A model generated the notes under the pieces. That model made no database searches, was not told the origin of the DNA, and saw nothing but the letters and a program-made list of their open reading frames with translations. Made by a program: the position numbers and the translations under genes. From the NCBI RefSeq assembly GCF_026340675.1, contig NZ_JAPEOX010000001.1, positions 4,340,001 through 4,404,000 on the forward strand: 64,000 nt of DNA. Reading direction: 5' to 3'. This document shows positions 50,114-58,067 of this stretch, piece after piece (position 1 is the first letter of the stretch; the number at the start of each line of letters is the position of its first letter). Source of the stretch: Streptomyces sp. NBC_01264 (GTDB taxonomy: Bacteria > Actinomycetota > Actinomycetes > Streptomycetales > Streptomycetaceae).

Positions 50114-53100
50114 ATGGACGGCACACCGGCCATCCCGCACCAGCGGAACCACCCCGAGTCCGGTGACACCGCCATTGCCGCAGCCGCCGGACCCGAAGTC
50201 GGAACCGGAGCCGGGCCCGGAGTCGAAGCGGCACCCGCCGCGGAAGCCGTCGACGCGGCCCCGGCCCCCACCGCCCCCGGAGGCAACCGGTTCTCCGTGC
50301 TCGGGCCCATCCGGGCCTGGCGCGGCGGCGAGCCGCTGAGCTCCGGGACCCCGCAGCAGCGGGCCCTGCTCGCGGTGCTCCTGCTGCGCGAGGGCCGCAC
50401 CGCGACCGCGCCCGAGCTCATCGACGCCATCTGGGGCGAGGACCCGCCGCCGCAGGCCCTCGCGACCATCCGTACGTACGCCTCCCGCCTGCGCAAGATC
50501 CTCGAACCCGGGCTGCTCGTCAGCGAGTCCGGCGGCTACGCGATCCGCCTGCCCCACCCCGAGGCCCTCGACCTCGGCATCGCCCGGGCCCTCGCCGCCG
50601 ACGCCGAGGCCGCGCGCGCCGGGAAGCCGAAGGACGGCTCCGCCGAGAAGGCCGCCCCCGGTGCCCCCGCCGGCCAGGGCGACCGCGCCCTCGCCCGTAC
50701 GCTGCTGGCCCGCGCCCTGGACGTCTGGGACGGCGAACCGCTGGCCGGCGTACCCGGACCGCACGCCGGCACCCAGCGCACCCGGCTCACCGAGTGGCGC
50801 CTCCAGCTGCTGGAGACCCGCCTCGACCTGGACCTGGAGCTCGGCCACCACGCCGAGGCCGTCTCCGAGCTGACCGCGCTCACCGCCGCCCACCCGCTGC
50901 GGGAGCGGCTGCGCGAGCTGCTGATGCTCGCCCTCTACCGCAGCGGCCGCCAAGCCGAGGCCCTCGCCGTGTACGCCGACACCCGCCGGCTCCTCGCCGA
51001 TGAACTCGGAGTCGACCCGCGCCCCGAACTCGCCGAGCTCCAACAGCGCATCCTGCGCGCCGACTCCGAACTCGCCCGAGCCGAGGACCCGGCCCCGGCG
51101 GCCGCCCCCGTGCACGTGAGGCCCGCCCAATTGCCCGCCACCGTCTCCGACTTCACCGGCCGCTCCAGCTTCGTCCGGGACCTCGGCGAGATCCTCGCCG
51201 GCGCCGAGGGGCAGGTGATGGCGGTCTCCGCCCTCGCCGGCATCGGCGGCGTCGGCAAGACCACCCTCGCCGTGCACGTCGCGCACGCCGCCCGCCCGCA
51301 CTTCCCCGACGGGCAGCTCTACGTCGACCTCCAGGGCACCGAGGCCCGCCCCGCCGAGCCCGAAGCCGTCCTCGGCTCCTTCCTGCGCGCCCTCGGGACC
51401 CCCGACAGCTCCATCCCCGACTCCCCCGCCGAGCGGGCCGCGCTCTACCGCTCCACCCTCGACGGCCGGCGCGTCCTGGTCCTCCTCGACAACGCCCGCG
51501 ACGCCGCCCAGGTCCGCCCGCTGCTGCCGGGCACCGCGGGCTGCGCCGCCCTCGTCACCAGCCGGGTCCGGATGGCGGGCCTGGCCGGCGCGCACCTCGT
51601 CGACCTCGACGTGATGAGCCCCGAGGAGGCGCTCCAGCTGTTCACCCGGATCGTCGGGGCCGAGCGGGTCGGCGCCGAGCGCCAGGCCGCCCTCGACGTG
51701 GTGGGCGCCTGCGGGTTCCTGCCGCTCGCCATCCGCATCGCCGCCTCCCGGCTCGCCGCCCGCCGCACCTGGACCGTCTCCGTGCTCGCCGCGAAGCTCG
51801 CCGACGAGCGCCGCCGCCTGGACGAGCTCCAGGCCGGCGACCTCGCCGTCAAGGCCACCTTCGAGCTGGGCTACGGGCAATTGGAGCCCGCGCAGCAGCG
51901 CGCGTTCCGCCTCCTGGGGCTGCCGGACGGGCCGGACATCTCCCTCGCGGCGGCAGCCGCCGTACTGGACCGGCCGGAGCACGACACCGAGGACCTGCTC
52001 GAAGCCCTGGTGGACTGCTCCCTCCTCGAATCGGCCGCGCCCGGCCGCTACCGCTTCCACGACCTCGTACGCCTCTACGCGCGTGCCTGCGCCGAGCGCG
52101 ACGAGCAGCCGCCGAGCGGGTGCGACCGCGCCCTCGACCGGCTGCTGGACTTCTATCTGGCGACCGCCGCCGGGGTGTACGCCCTGGAGCGGCCCGGAGA
52201 CCGGCTCGTGGCCCACCTGTCGGCCACCCGCCACCCCGGCCTGCGCTTCACCGAGCCGCACTCCGCGCAGGACTGGCTGTACGCCGAGGCCGGCCCGCTG
52301 CTCGCGTGCGTACGGCAGGCCGCCGTGTGCCCGTCCGGGCGCCAGGACCTGCTGCGGCGGGCCGTGGACCTGCTGTGGGCGGCCAAGGACCTCGCCGAAT
52401 CGGGAGCCAACTCCAAGCAGTACGAGTCCGCCGCCACCGCGCTGCGCGACGCCGCCGAGGCCGCGAAGGACCCGTACGCCGAGGGCCGCGCCCGTACCAC
52501 CCTCACCAACACCCACCTGGTCGCGGGCCGCTTCGCCGAGGCCGACGCCGAGGCCAGCCGGGCCATGTCCCTGGCCCGTACCGCGGGGGACCTGCTGCCC
52601 AGCTGCTGGGCGCCCAACGACCGGGGCATCATCGCGATCTACGAGGGCCGCTACGACGACGGCGAGCGGTACCTGCTGGAGGCCATCGCCAACTTCCGGG
52701 CCGACGCGAACCACGTCGGCGCGGCGAGCGCCCTGTGCAACCTCTCCCGCATCCACGTGGAGCAGGGCCGGCTCTCCAGCGCGATCGACCTCGCCCAGCA
52801 GGCCATCGCCATCTACGACCGGATGGGGCTCACCCTGCGCCTGGCCAACGGCCGCTACGCGCTGGGCATCGCCCTCACGCAGGCCGACCGGCTCTCCGAG
52901 GCGCACTCCCAGCTCAGCGACGCGCTGGCGCTGTTCCACGAGAACCGGCAGCCCCTGTGGGAGGGCGTGACGCACTTCCGGCTCGCCAAGGTCCATCTGG
53001 CGGCGCGCAGGCCCACGCTGGCCGCCTCGCACGCCGAACAGGCCATCGCCCTGCGGGGGATAGGCGGCGAGTGGAACCGGGCCAGGGTGCTGACCGTGCT

Positions 53101-53239
53101 CGGCAGGGCGCTGCGCCAGCTGGGGCAGCGGGACCGGGCGCGGGTGTGCTGGCGGGACGCCGAGGTGGTGTTCACCCAGCTCAAGTCGCCGGAACTGGCC
53201 GAGGTCCAGGCGCTGCTGGCGGCGGAGATCGCCGCCTGA
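50114..53239 (+). CDS. AfsR/SARP-family regulator (BTAD, NB-ARC, TPR)
   Basis: Large cytoplasmic regulator of 1041 residues. Residues 1-57 are disordered. An OmpR-type winged helix (about 58-140: FSVLGPIRAWRGG, PQQRALLAVLLLREG, SRLRKILEPG) is followed by the bacterial transcriptional activation domain (to about 320). The NB-ARC ATPase comes next, with P-loop GGVGKTT (near 380) and the LVLLDNARD and LVTSRVRM motifs, then TPR repeats from about 690 to the end. The domain order is that of AfsR, a global activator of secondary metabolism. ATG follows GGGGGGAG. The AfsS-like gene lies 177 bp downstream. Confidence 0.95.
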   Translation: MDGTPAIPHQRNHPESGDTAIAAAAGPEVGTGAGPGVEAAPAAEAVDAAPAPTAPGGNRFSVLGPIRAWRGGEPLSSGTPQQRALLAVLLLREGRTATAPELIDAIWGEDPPPQALATIRTYASRLRKILEPGLLVSESGGYAIRLPHPEALDLGIARALAADAEAARAGKPKDGSAEKAAPGAPAGQGDRALARTLLARALDVWDGEPLAGVPGPHAGTQRTRLTEWRLQLLETRLDLDLELGHHAEAVSELTALTAAHPLRERLRELLMLALYRSGRQAEALAVYADTRRLLADELGVDPRPELAELQQRILRADSELARAEDPAPAAAPVHVRPAQLPATVSDFTGRSSFVRDLGEILAGAEGQVMAVSALAGIGGVGKTTLAVHVAHAARPHFPDGQLYVDLQGTEARPAEPEAVLGSFLRALGTPDSSIPDSPAERAALYRSTLDGRRVLVLLDNARDAAQVRPLLPGTAGCAALVTSRVRMAGLAGAHLVDLDVMSPEEALQLFTRIVGAERVGAERQAALDVVGACGFLPLAIRIAASRLAARRTWTVSVLAAKLADERRRLDELQAGDLAVKATFELGYGQLEPAQQRAFRLLGLPDGPDISLAAAAAVLDRPEHDTEDLLEALVDCSLLESAAPGRYRFHDLVRLYARACAERDEQPPSGCDRALDRLLDFYLATAAGVYALERPGDRLVAHLSATRHPGLRFTEPHSAQDWLYAEAGPLLACVRQAAVCPSGRQDLLRRAVDLLWAAKDLAESGANSKQYESAATALRDAAEAAKDPYAEGRARTTLTNTHLVAGRFAEADAEASRAMSLARTAGDLLPSCWAPNDRGIIAIYEGRYDDGERYLLEAIANFRADANHVGAASALCNLSRIHVEQGRLSSAIDLAQQAIAIYDRMGLTLRLANGRYALGIALTQADRLSEAHSQLSDALALFHENRQPLWEGVTHFRLAKVHLAARRPTLAASHAEQAIALRGIGGEWNRARVLTVLGRALRQLGQRDRARVCWRDAEVVFTQLKSPELAEVQALLAAEIAA

Positions 53240-53269
53240 GCTCGCCGCCCGAGCCGCGTTGAACGAGGC

Positions 53270-53302
53270 GTTCATCGTTCGTTTATCACCACCCGACAGA
53301 AT
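53270..53302 (+). promoter_or_regulatory. Predicted SARP box and promoter of the AfsS-like gene
   Basis: Heptamers GTTCATC (53270) and GTTTATC (53281) are direct repeats spaced 11 bp, followed 9 bp later by CAGAAT as a possible -10 (53297-53302). This matches the geometry described for AfsR at the afsS promoter. The sequence match is mine by eye. Confidence 0.55.
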
Positions 53303-53355
53303 GGGGTCATCGACTCGACGTGTCGGGGGGCACTCCCGGGTCGACCGGAGGACGA

Positions 53356-53391
53356 CCCGTTCGGCGGTCCGCGGGGGAATCGCCGAACGGG
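53356..53391 (+). promoter_or_regulatory. Hairpin in the leader of the AfsS-like gene
   Basis: Perfect 11-bp stem CCCGTTCGGCG / CGCCGAACGGG with a 14-nt loop, 25 bp before the ATG. No T-run; may modulate translation or mRNA stability, or terminate upstream readthrough. Confidence 0.6.
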
Positions 53392-53416
53392 ACCCACTCA
53401 CCCATCAGGAGAACCG

Positions 53417-53605
53417 ATGACGACGAACGAGAACATCCTGCCGCCCGACGGTGACACCGCTCCGCTCGACAACCAGCTTTCGGATGTCGACATCAAGCCG
53501 CTGGACAACGACGCGGCCGGCGTGGAGATCAAGCCGCTCGACAACCACGCCGCCGGCGAGGAGATCGTGACGATGGACAACCACGCGGCCGGCGGCGGCC
53601 TGTAG
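53417..53605 (+). CDS. AfsS-like small repeat protein
   Basis: Acidic, highly hydrophilic protein of 62 residues, ATG behind AGGAG. A DN dipeptide recurs exactly every 12 residues (D18-N19, D30-N31, D42-N43, D54-N55) within units like IKPLDNHAAGEE. AfsS of S. coelicolor is a 63-residue sigma-like activator of antibiotic synthesis with repeated T-x-D-N-H motifs, and it lies beside afsR under AfsR control. The size, repeat type and position after an AfsR-like gene all agree. The HAAG form of the repeat differs from the canonical HMP, so it is called AfsS-like rather than afsS. Confidence 0.85.
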   Translation: MTTNENILPPDGDTAPLDNQLSDVDIKPLDNDAAGVEIKPLDNHAAGEEIVTMDNHAAGGGL

Positions 53606-53643
53606 GTGGGGGCGTAGGCCTCAGGACTCACAGACGCGTACGG

Positions 53644-53752
53644 CCCGGGGAACACGGGGGAACGGGGGATCCGGGCCGTACCGCAGTACGTACCACGGGG
53701 GACCGGGGGTCACGGGGGACCAACGGGGTGCACGGGGGGAACGGCGGCCGCG
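53644..53752. repeat. G-run cluster after the AfsS-like gene
   Basis: About eight copies of ACGGGGGA-like octamers give repeated G4/G5 runs with short spacers, for example CACGGGGGAACGGGGGATCC. A small dyad CGGCCCG/CGGGCCG flanks the first group. The 230-bp gap between the AfsS-like and IclR genes holds no coding sequence. G-quadruplex formation on the plus strand or RNA is plausible. Confidence 0.6.
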
Positions 53753-53836
53753 GTGGCCAGGAGGGGGACCACCGCGGCCGCCGCACGTGTGCGTGCGCCC
53801 GGTGGGGGGGGGACGGGGAGGAGACGGCGGGGCGGC

Positions 53837-54667
53837 TCAGCCGCCGAGCTGGAGCAGCCGCTGGTCGCCCCGGGCGGCTTCCAGCAGCGCCGGCGAGAAC
53901 CGCTCCAGCTCCGCCCGCGTGTGCAGCGAGGCGGCGGCGGTCAGACTGACCGCGCCCACCGGGATGCCCGTACGGTCGAAGACCGGCGCGCCCAGGCAGC
54001 GGGCCGAGCGCTCGTACTCCGCGTCGTCGACGGCGTAGCCGCGTTCCCGGACCGTCCGCAGTTCGTCGGCGAGACCCTCCTCATCTGCGCGGGTCCGCAG
54101 GACGCCCTCGGCCTCCTCCGGCGGCAGGTGCGCGAGGACGGCCCGGCCGATCGCGGTGGCGTGCAGGGGGATGCGCATGCCGACGCGCGAGGAGGTCCGG
54201 TGGGACCCGGAGCCCTCGATCTTGCGGATGTACGTGAGGGCGTTGCCGCTGCGCAGGGCCAGGTGGACGGCCTGCCCGGTGCACTTCTGGAGGAACTCGA
54301 GCAGCTCGACGATGCCCTCGGGCCGGTCGGCGCAGACCTCGGCGGCCAGGGTGCGCAGCCGCAGGCCGACTCCGTAGCTGCCCTCGCCGTCGGTGACGGC
54401 GTAGCCCTGCTCGACGAGGGAGACCAGGATCCGGTAGGTGCTGGATTTGGGCACCCCGGCGGCGGCGGACAGCTCCGCGAGCCGGTGCGGGCCGCCGAAG
54501 GCGGTCAGCGCCTCGGTGATCCGCAGGGTCTTCTCCAGGGCACTGCCGTTCCCCTGGCTGCTCCCGTGGCCGCTCCCGTAGCCGACGCCCTGGCCCCCCA
54601 CACTCTGACCCGGCACCTCACTTCGTATGGCACTGACCACGGAATCCCCAAGGGTTGGCAAAACCAT
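53837..54667 (-). CDS. IclR-family transcriptional regulator
   Basis: Regulator of 276 residues. After a Gly/Ser-rich N-terminal stretch, the winged helix-turn-helix reads LEKTLRITEALTAFGGPHRL-AELSAAAGVPKSSTYRIL (about 45-82), followed by the IclR effector domain (GMRIPLHATAIGRAVLAHLP, DAEYERSARCLGAPVFDRTG). Ligands of the family are usually small aromatic or carboxylic acids. The ATG at 54667 behind AGGGTG is preferred to a GTG 9 bp upstream. Divergent from the methyltransferase gene; it may regulate that gene or a distant catabolic operon. Confidence 0.92.
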   Translation of the reverse strand: MVLPTLGDSVVSAIRSEVPGQSVGGQGVGYGSGHGSSQGNGSALEKTLRITEALTAFGGPHRLAELSAAAGVPKSSTYRILVSLVEQGYAVTDGEGSYGVGLRLRTLAAEVCADRPEGIVELLEFLQKCTGQAVHLALRSGNALTYIRKIEGSGSHRTSSRVGMRIPLHATAIGRAVLAHLPPEEAEGVLRTRADEEGLADELRTVRERGYAVDDAEYERSARCLGAPVFDRTGIPVGAVSLTAAASLHTRAELERFSPALLEAARGDQRLLQLGG

Positions 54668-54761
54668 TCGTTTCACCCTACGTCACGGGATGCCCCTTTT
54701 ACCCGGGGCCGAAGGGCCTGAAATGCCGGGCGGCCGCTCCCTCGCTGACTAGGCTGACCGT

Positions 54762-55481
54762 GTGTTCACCTCCCAGGGCCCGACCCTCCGCGAACTGGCC
54801 GTACAGGCCCTGTCCTCCGTCGAGCGGGGCTACGACCTCCTGGCCCCGAAGTTCGACCGGACCCCCTTCCGCACCCCCGACCGGATGCTCGACGCGGTCG
54901 AGGAGACGCTCGCCCGCCACGAGGGCCCCTTCGACGCCGGACTCGACGTGTGCTGCGGTACGGGCGCGGGCCTCGGCCTGCTGCGCCGGCTGTGCCGGGG
55001 CCGGGTGACCGGGGTGGACCTGAGCTCGGGCATGCTCGCCGAGGCCGGGCTCGCCCACCCCGGGGCGGACCTGCTGAGGGCCGATGCCCGGCACCTGCCC
55101 GCCGCGCTCGGGGACTCGTACGACCTGGCCGTCAGCTTCGGCGCCTTCGGCCATTTCCTCCCGGCCGAGCGCCCCGCGGTCTTCTCCGGGGTCCACGCGG
55201 CGCTGCGCCCCGGCGGCGTGTTCGCCTTCCCGATCGGCGCCCCGATCGCGCCGAGCCGCCCGGCGTGGTGGGCCCTGTCCGGCTTCGACGCGGTGATGCG
55301 CGTGCGCAATGCCGTCTGGCGCCCGCCGTTCGTCATGTACTACCGCACCTTCCCGCTGGGCGGCGTCCGTACGGACCTGCGCGCCGCCGGGTTCACGGTC
55401 GAGACGCTCCCCCTGGACCACTTCGGCCGCCGGCCGGACGGCACGCCGAGGTGGCGACTGGTGCTGGCGCGCCGAGCCTGA
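54762..55481 (+). CDS. Class I SAM-dependent methyltransferase
   Basis: Protein of 239 residues with the SAM-binding glycine motif LDVCCGTGAGLGLL (about 60-73), acidic loop VTGVDLSSGML, the motif II region YDLAVSFGAFGHF, and motif III LRPGGVFAF. Substrate unknown. Ends 16 bp before the convergent SigJ gene. Confidence 0.9.
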   Translation: MFTSQGPTLRELAVQALSSVERGYDLLAPKFDRTPFRTPDRMLDAVEETLARHEGPFDAGLDVCCGTGAGLGLLRRLCRGRVTGVDLSSGMLAEAGLAHPGADLLRADARHLPAALGDSYDLAVSFGAFGHFLPAERPAVFSGVHAALRPGGVFAFPIGAPIAPSRPAWWALSGFDAVMRVRNAVWRPPFVMYYRTFPLGGVRTDLRAAGFTVETLPLDHFGRRPDGTPRWRLVLARRA

Positions 55482-55496
55482 GCCCCGCCCCCTCCC

Positions 55497-56414
55497 CTAC
55501 TTCTCCGGCAGGCGGCCGATGTCGGAGACCGGGCCGAGGTGGCCGAGCTTGTCGGGGTTGGACACGGTGTGGACCGCCCGGACCACGCCGTCGGCGATGT
55601 CGAGCTCGACCACGCTGGCGACCCGCCCCTCGGCGTCGACGATCAGGGCGCCCGGCCGGCCGTTGACCAGCGTCGGCCGCAGGGAGGCGCCGAGCGAGCG
55701 GAGGCGGCGCAGTCCGCCGATGAGCAGCTGTCCGACGCGGCGCGGATCGGTCACCGACCGCGCGACCGCGCGGGCCTTGCCGCCGCCGTCCCCGTGGTAG
55801 ACGACGTCGGGCGCGAGCATGTCGAGCAGGGCGTCCAGCTCACCGCCCGCCGCGGCGTCGAAGAACGTACGGGCGAGCTCCTCGCCCTCCGCCCGCCGGG
55901 CCGGGGTCGGCGGGCCGCCCGCGGCGATGCGTTTCCTCGCCCTGGCGAAGATCTGGCGGCAGTTCGCCTCGGACTTGCCGGTGGCCCGGGCCACCTCCGG
56001 GTACGCGTACCCGAACACCTCGCGCAGCATGAACACCGCGCGCTCCACCGGGGACAGGGCCTCCAGGAGGACGAGGAACGCCATCGACAGGGAGTCGGCC
56101 AGCTCGGCGTGCTCGGCCGGGCCCGGCCGTTCGTCGGACACGACGACGGGCTCGGGCAGCCACTCCCCCACGTACGTCTCGCGCCGGACCCGCGCCGAGC
56201 TCAGGTGGTTGATCCCCAGCCGCGTGACGGAGGTGGTCAGGTACGCCTTCGGGGCGGCGATCCCGGTCCCGGCCCGGTGTGCCTTGGCGAGCCCGAGGAA
56301 CGCGTCCTGGACGATGTCCTCCGCGTCGCCCACCGACCCGGTCATCCCGTAGGCGATGGAGAACAGCAGCGGCCGGTACCTCACCGCGTCCGCGACGTCC
56401 GTTGATCCCTGCAC
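55497..56414 (-). CDS. sigJ: ECF41-family (SigJ-type) RNA polymerase sigma factor
   Basis: Sigma factor of 305 residues: region 2 (YRPLLFSIAYGMTGSVGDAE-DIVQDAFLG), region 4 (LSPVERAVFMLREVFGYAYP-EVARATGKSEANCRQ), and the C-terminal SnoaL-like extension that regulates activity in the ECF41 group, carrying the typical DGGGKA and NPDKL motifs. GTG at 56414 follows GGGGGAGGA. In this group the sigma factor usually controls an adjacent carboxymuconolactone decarboxylase-type gene. One is divergent here at 56616 and has a matching promoter. An older decayed paralogue lies at 20779. Confidence 0.95.
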   Translation of the reverse strand: MQGSTDVADAVRYRPLLFSIAYGMTGSVGDAEDIVQDAFLGLAKAHRAGTGIAAPKAYLTTSVTRLGINHLSSARVRRETYVGEWLPEPVVVSDERPGPAEHAELADSLSMAFLVLLEALSPVERAVFMLREVFGYAYPEVARATGKSEANCRQIFARARKRIAAGGPPTPARRAEGEELARTFFDAAAGGELDALLDMLAPDVVYHGDGGGKARAVARSVTDPRRVGQLLIGGLRRLRSLGASLRPTLVNGRPGALIVDAEGRVASVVELDIADGVVRAVHTVSNPDKLGHLGPVSDIGRLPEK

Positions 56415-56528
56415 GAAATCCTCCCCCGATTCGCTGTGTGCACTGTGTGCGACGTCCGGCAGGTTACCCAAGGGGGATCCGGCTCAACGATCATGAACAG
56501 CCTCGTGACCCGGGTCACACCATCCACG

Positions 56529-56555
56529 TGTCACAGGGCGCGGGGGCGCCTTGTC
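56529..56555 (+). promoter_or_regulatory. Predicted ECF41-dependent promoter
   Basis: TGTCACA (56529-56535), 16-nt spacer, TGTC (56552-56555). The published ECF41 consensus is TGTCACA-N16/17-CGTC, so only one base differs. It lies 60 bp upstream of the AhpD-like gene. Confidence 0.72.
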
Positions 56556-56615
56556 TTAGAGGGAGAACAGCAAGGAACAGCCGCCGAACGACCCACCCCA
56601 GCAAAGGAATCCGCC

Positions 56616-57092
56616 ATGACCGCTCGCCTGAACCTCTTCGCCGACCCGGTCGCCGTCAAGGCGTGGAAGCACATCATCGCCGCGAGCAAGGCGCTCGGGG
56701 AGTCGACCCTGCCGGCCTCGACCCGCGAACTGGTCATGCTGCGCGCCAGCCAGATCAACGGCTGCGCCGGATGCATCGACATGCACACCAAGGACGCGGC
56801 GGCCGCCGGCGAGACCGCGGTACGCCTCCACCTGGTCGCGGCCTGGCGCGAGGCCACGGTGTACACCGACGCCGAGCGCGCGGCCCTGCTCCTGACCGAG
56901 GAGGCCACCCGCATCGCGGACGCGGCGGGCGGGGTCAGCGACGAGGTCTGGGCGAACGCCGCCAAGCACTTCGACGACGAGCAACTCGCCGCCCTGGTCA
57001 CCCAGATCGCGCTCATCAACGCCTTCAACCGCGGCAACGTCATGGTCCAGACCCCGGCGGGCGACTACCAGCCGGGCCAGCTCCAGCACTGA
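56616..57092 (+). CDS. Carboxymuconolactone decarboxylase/AhpD-family protein
   Basis: All-helical protein of 158 residues. The redox-active pair and histidine of AhpD-type peroxidase cofactors are present in NGCAGCIDMHTKDA (CxxC with a His four residues later), followed by RLHLVAAWREA. It is probably a peroxidatic or alkylhydroperoxidase-linked enzyme. AAAGGA precedes the ATG. Divergent from sigJ behind an ECF41-like promoter, exactly the conserved context of this sigma group. DoxX follows 90 bp downstream. Confidence 0.93.
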   Translation: MTARLNLFADPVAVKAWKHIIAASKALGESTLPASTRELVMLRASQINGCAGCIDMHTKDAAAAGETAVRLHLVAAWREATVYTDAERAALLLTEEATRIADAAGGVSDEVWANAAKHFDDEQLAALVTQIALINAFNRGNVMVQTPAGDYQPGQLQH

Positions 57093-57182
57093 CCCACACA
57101 CAGCACGGCTCCTCGCCTCCCCCCTTCCTCTCCCCTCCCTTCCCCTCCCCTCCCTCCCCTCCCCGAAGGACCGAGTGCTCCC

Positions 57183-57569
57183 ATGAACATCGCGCTGTGG
57201 ATCGTCACCGGACTCCTCGCCGTCGCCTACCTGCTCGGCGGCGCCTTCAAGGTGTTCACGCCGAAGGAGAAGATCGCCGCGAGCGGCGCCAGCGCGCGGT
57301 GGGTCGAGGACTTCGGCCCCGGCGCGGTGAAGGCGATCGGAGCCGTGGAGATGCTGGCCGCACTGGGCCTGACCCTCCCGGCCCTCCTGGACATCGCCCC
57401 GGTCCTGGCCCCCCTGGCCGCGGTCGGCCTGGTCCTCCTCATGCTGGGCGCCACCCTCACCCGCTACCGCCGCCACGAGCCCACGTACATGGCGGTGGAC
57501 CTGGCCTACGTCCTCCTGGCCGCCTTCGTGGCCTGGGGCCGCTTCGGCCCGGAATCCTTCACGGGCTGA
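57183..57569 (+). CDS. DoxX-family membrane protein
   Basis: Four-helix membrane protein of 128 residues: IVTGLLAVAYLLGGAFKVF, then a cytoplasmic loop, AIGAVEMLAALGLTLPALL, LAAVGLVLLMLGATLTRY and VDLAYVLLAAFVAWGRFG. DoxX proteins associate with quinone or thiol-redox chemistry. Downstream of the AhpD-like gene across a pyrimidine-rich spacer and probably in the same SigJ-controlled transcript. Overlaps the convergent DUF7848 gene by 11 bp. Confidence 0.9.
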   Translation: MNIALWIVTGLLAVAYLLGGAFKVFTPKEKIAASGASARWVEDFGPGAVKAIGAVEMLAALGLTLPALLDIAPVLAPLAAVGLVLLMLGATLTRYRRHEPTYMAVDLAYVLLAAFVAWGRFGPESFTG

Positions 57570-57780
57570 CCTCGGCATGGTCCGTGACCACACGCCGGAA
57601 CAGCCGGTGACCCGTCCTTCCTGAATGCTGCAGCGCCCAGTCCTGCGCGGTCTCCTGCTCGTCCTGAGGGCACGAATCGGCCCCGCATCCGTAAGCCACA
57701 CAGAACACTTCCCACGCGGATCCGCCGGCGGGCACATGCCGGATGGTGTGCTCTACGAACCGGTAGCTGCTCCTCGGCAT
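57559..57780 (-). CDS. DUF7848-type small protein
   Basis: Small cytosolic protein of 73 residues, starting MPRSSYRFVEHTIRHVP and ending DWALQHSGRTGHRLFRRVV. This pattern is typical of the DUF7848 proteins scattered through Streptomyces genomes. Cys residues in VFCVAYGCGADSC may bind metal, a trait of the family. Its ATG overlaps the stop of the gene upstream (TGATG). Function unknown. Confidence 0.82.
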   Translation of the reverse strand: MPRSSYRFVEHTIRHVPAGGSAWEVFCVAYGCGADSCPQDEQETAQDWALQHSGRTGHRLFRRVVTDHAEVSP

Positions 57781-57974
57781 CAGTGAACCTCCGCCCTGTG
57801 AGCGCGAAGCCGGATGTTCGCATCCGTCACCCCGCTGTAGTCGAGGGCACTGCCCGCGTTCTCTCGCCGGACCGCCAGGCTCAGGCACTCGGGGCATCCC
57901 GGTGCGGCCTTTGGCGGATCGGCAGGAAACGGGTCACGCTGACTGGCCTGCTGCCAAAGCTTGATGGATCCCAC
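57780..57974 (-). CDS. Small protein with CPEC motif, upstream of DUF7848
   Basis: Predicted 64-residue protein, GTG start behind AAGGGG. It has a GCPECLSLAVRRENA segment with a CxxC pair and an Asp/Ala-rich C-terminus. Small CxxC proteins of this type are often encoded immediately before DUF7848 genes, and the TGATG overlap supports one operon. No function is known. Confidence 0.7.
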   Translation of the reverse strand: MGSIKLWQQASQRDPFPADPPKAAPGCPECLSLAVRRENAGSALDYSGVTDANIRLRAHRAEVH

Positions 57975-58067
57975 CGCGTACCCCTTGAGCCGTAGCCGTC
58001 TGTCTCGGGTTCAGGCTTCACCGACGGACAGCTGATCCCCACATCCATGCGCGTCATGGACTAAAGA

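Noticed and set aside
49910..53401. Minus-strand open frame of 1163 codons opposite the AfsR-like gene
   Set aside because: Same reason; composition is Gly/Val/Ala/Arg-rich without motifs, and codon-position GC fits the plus-strand gene.
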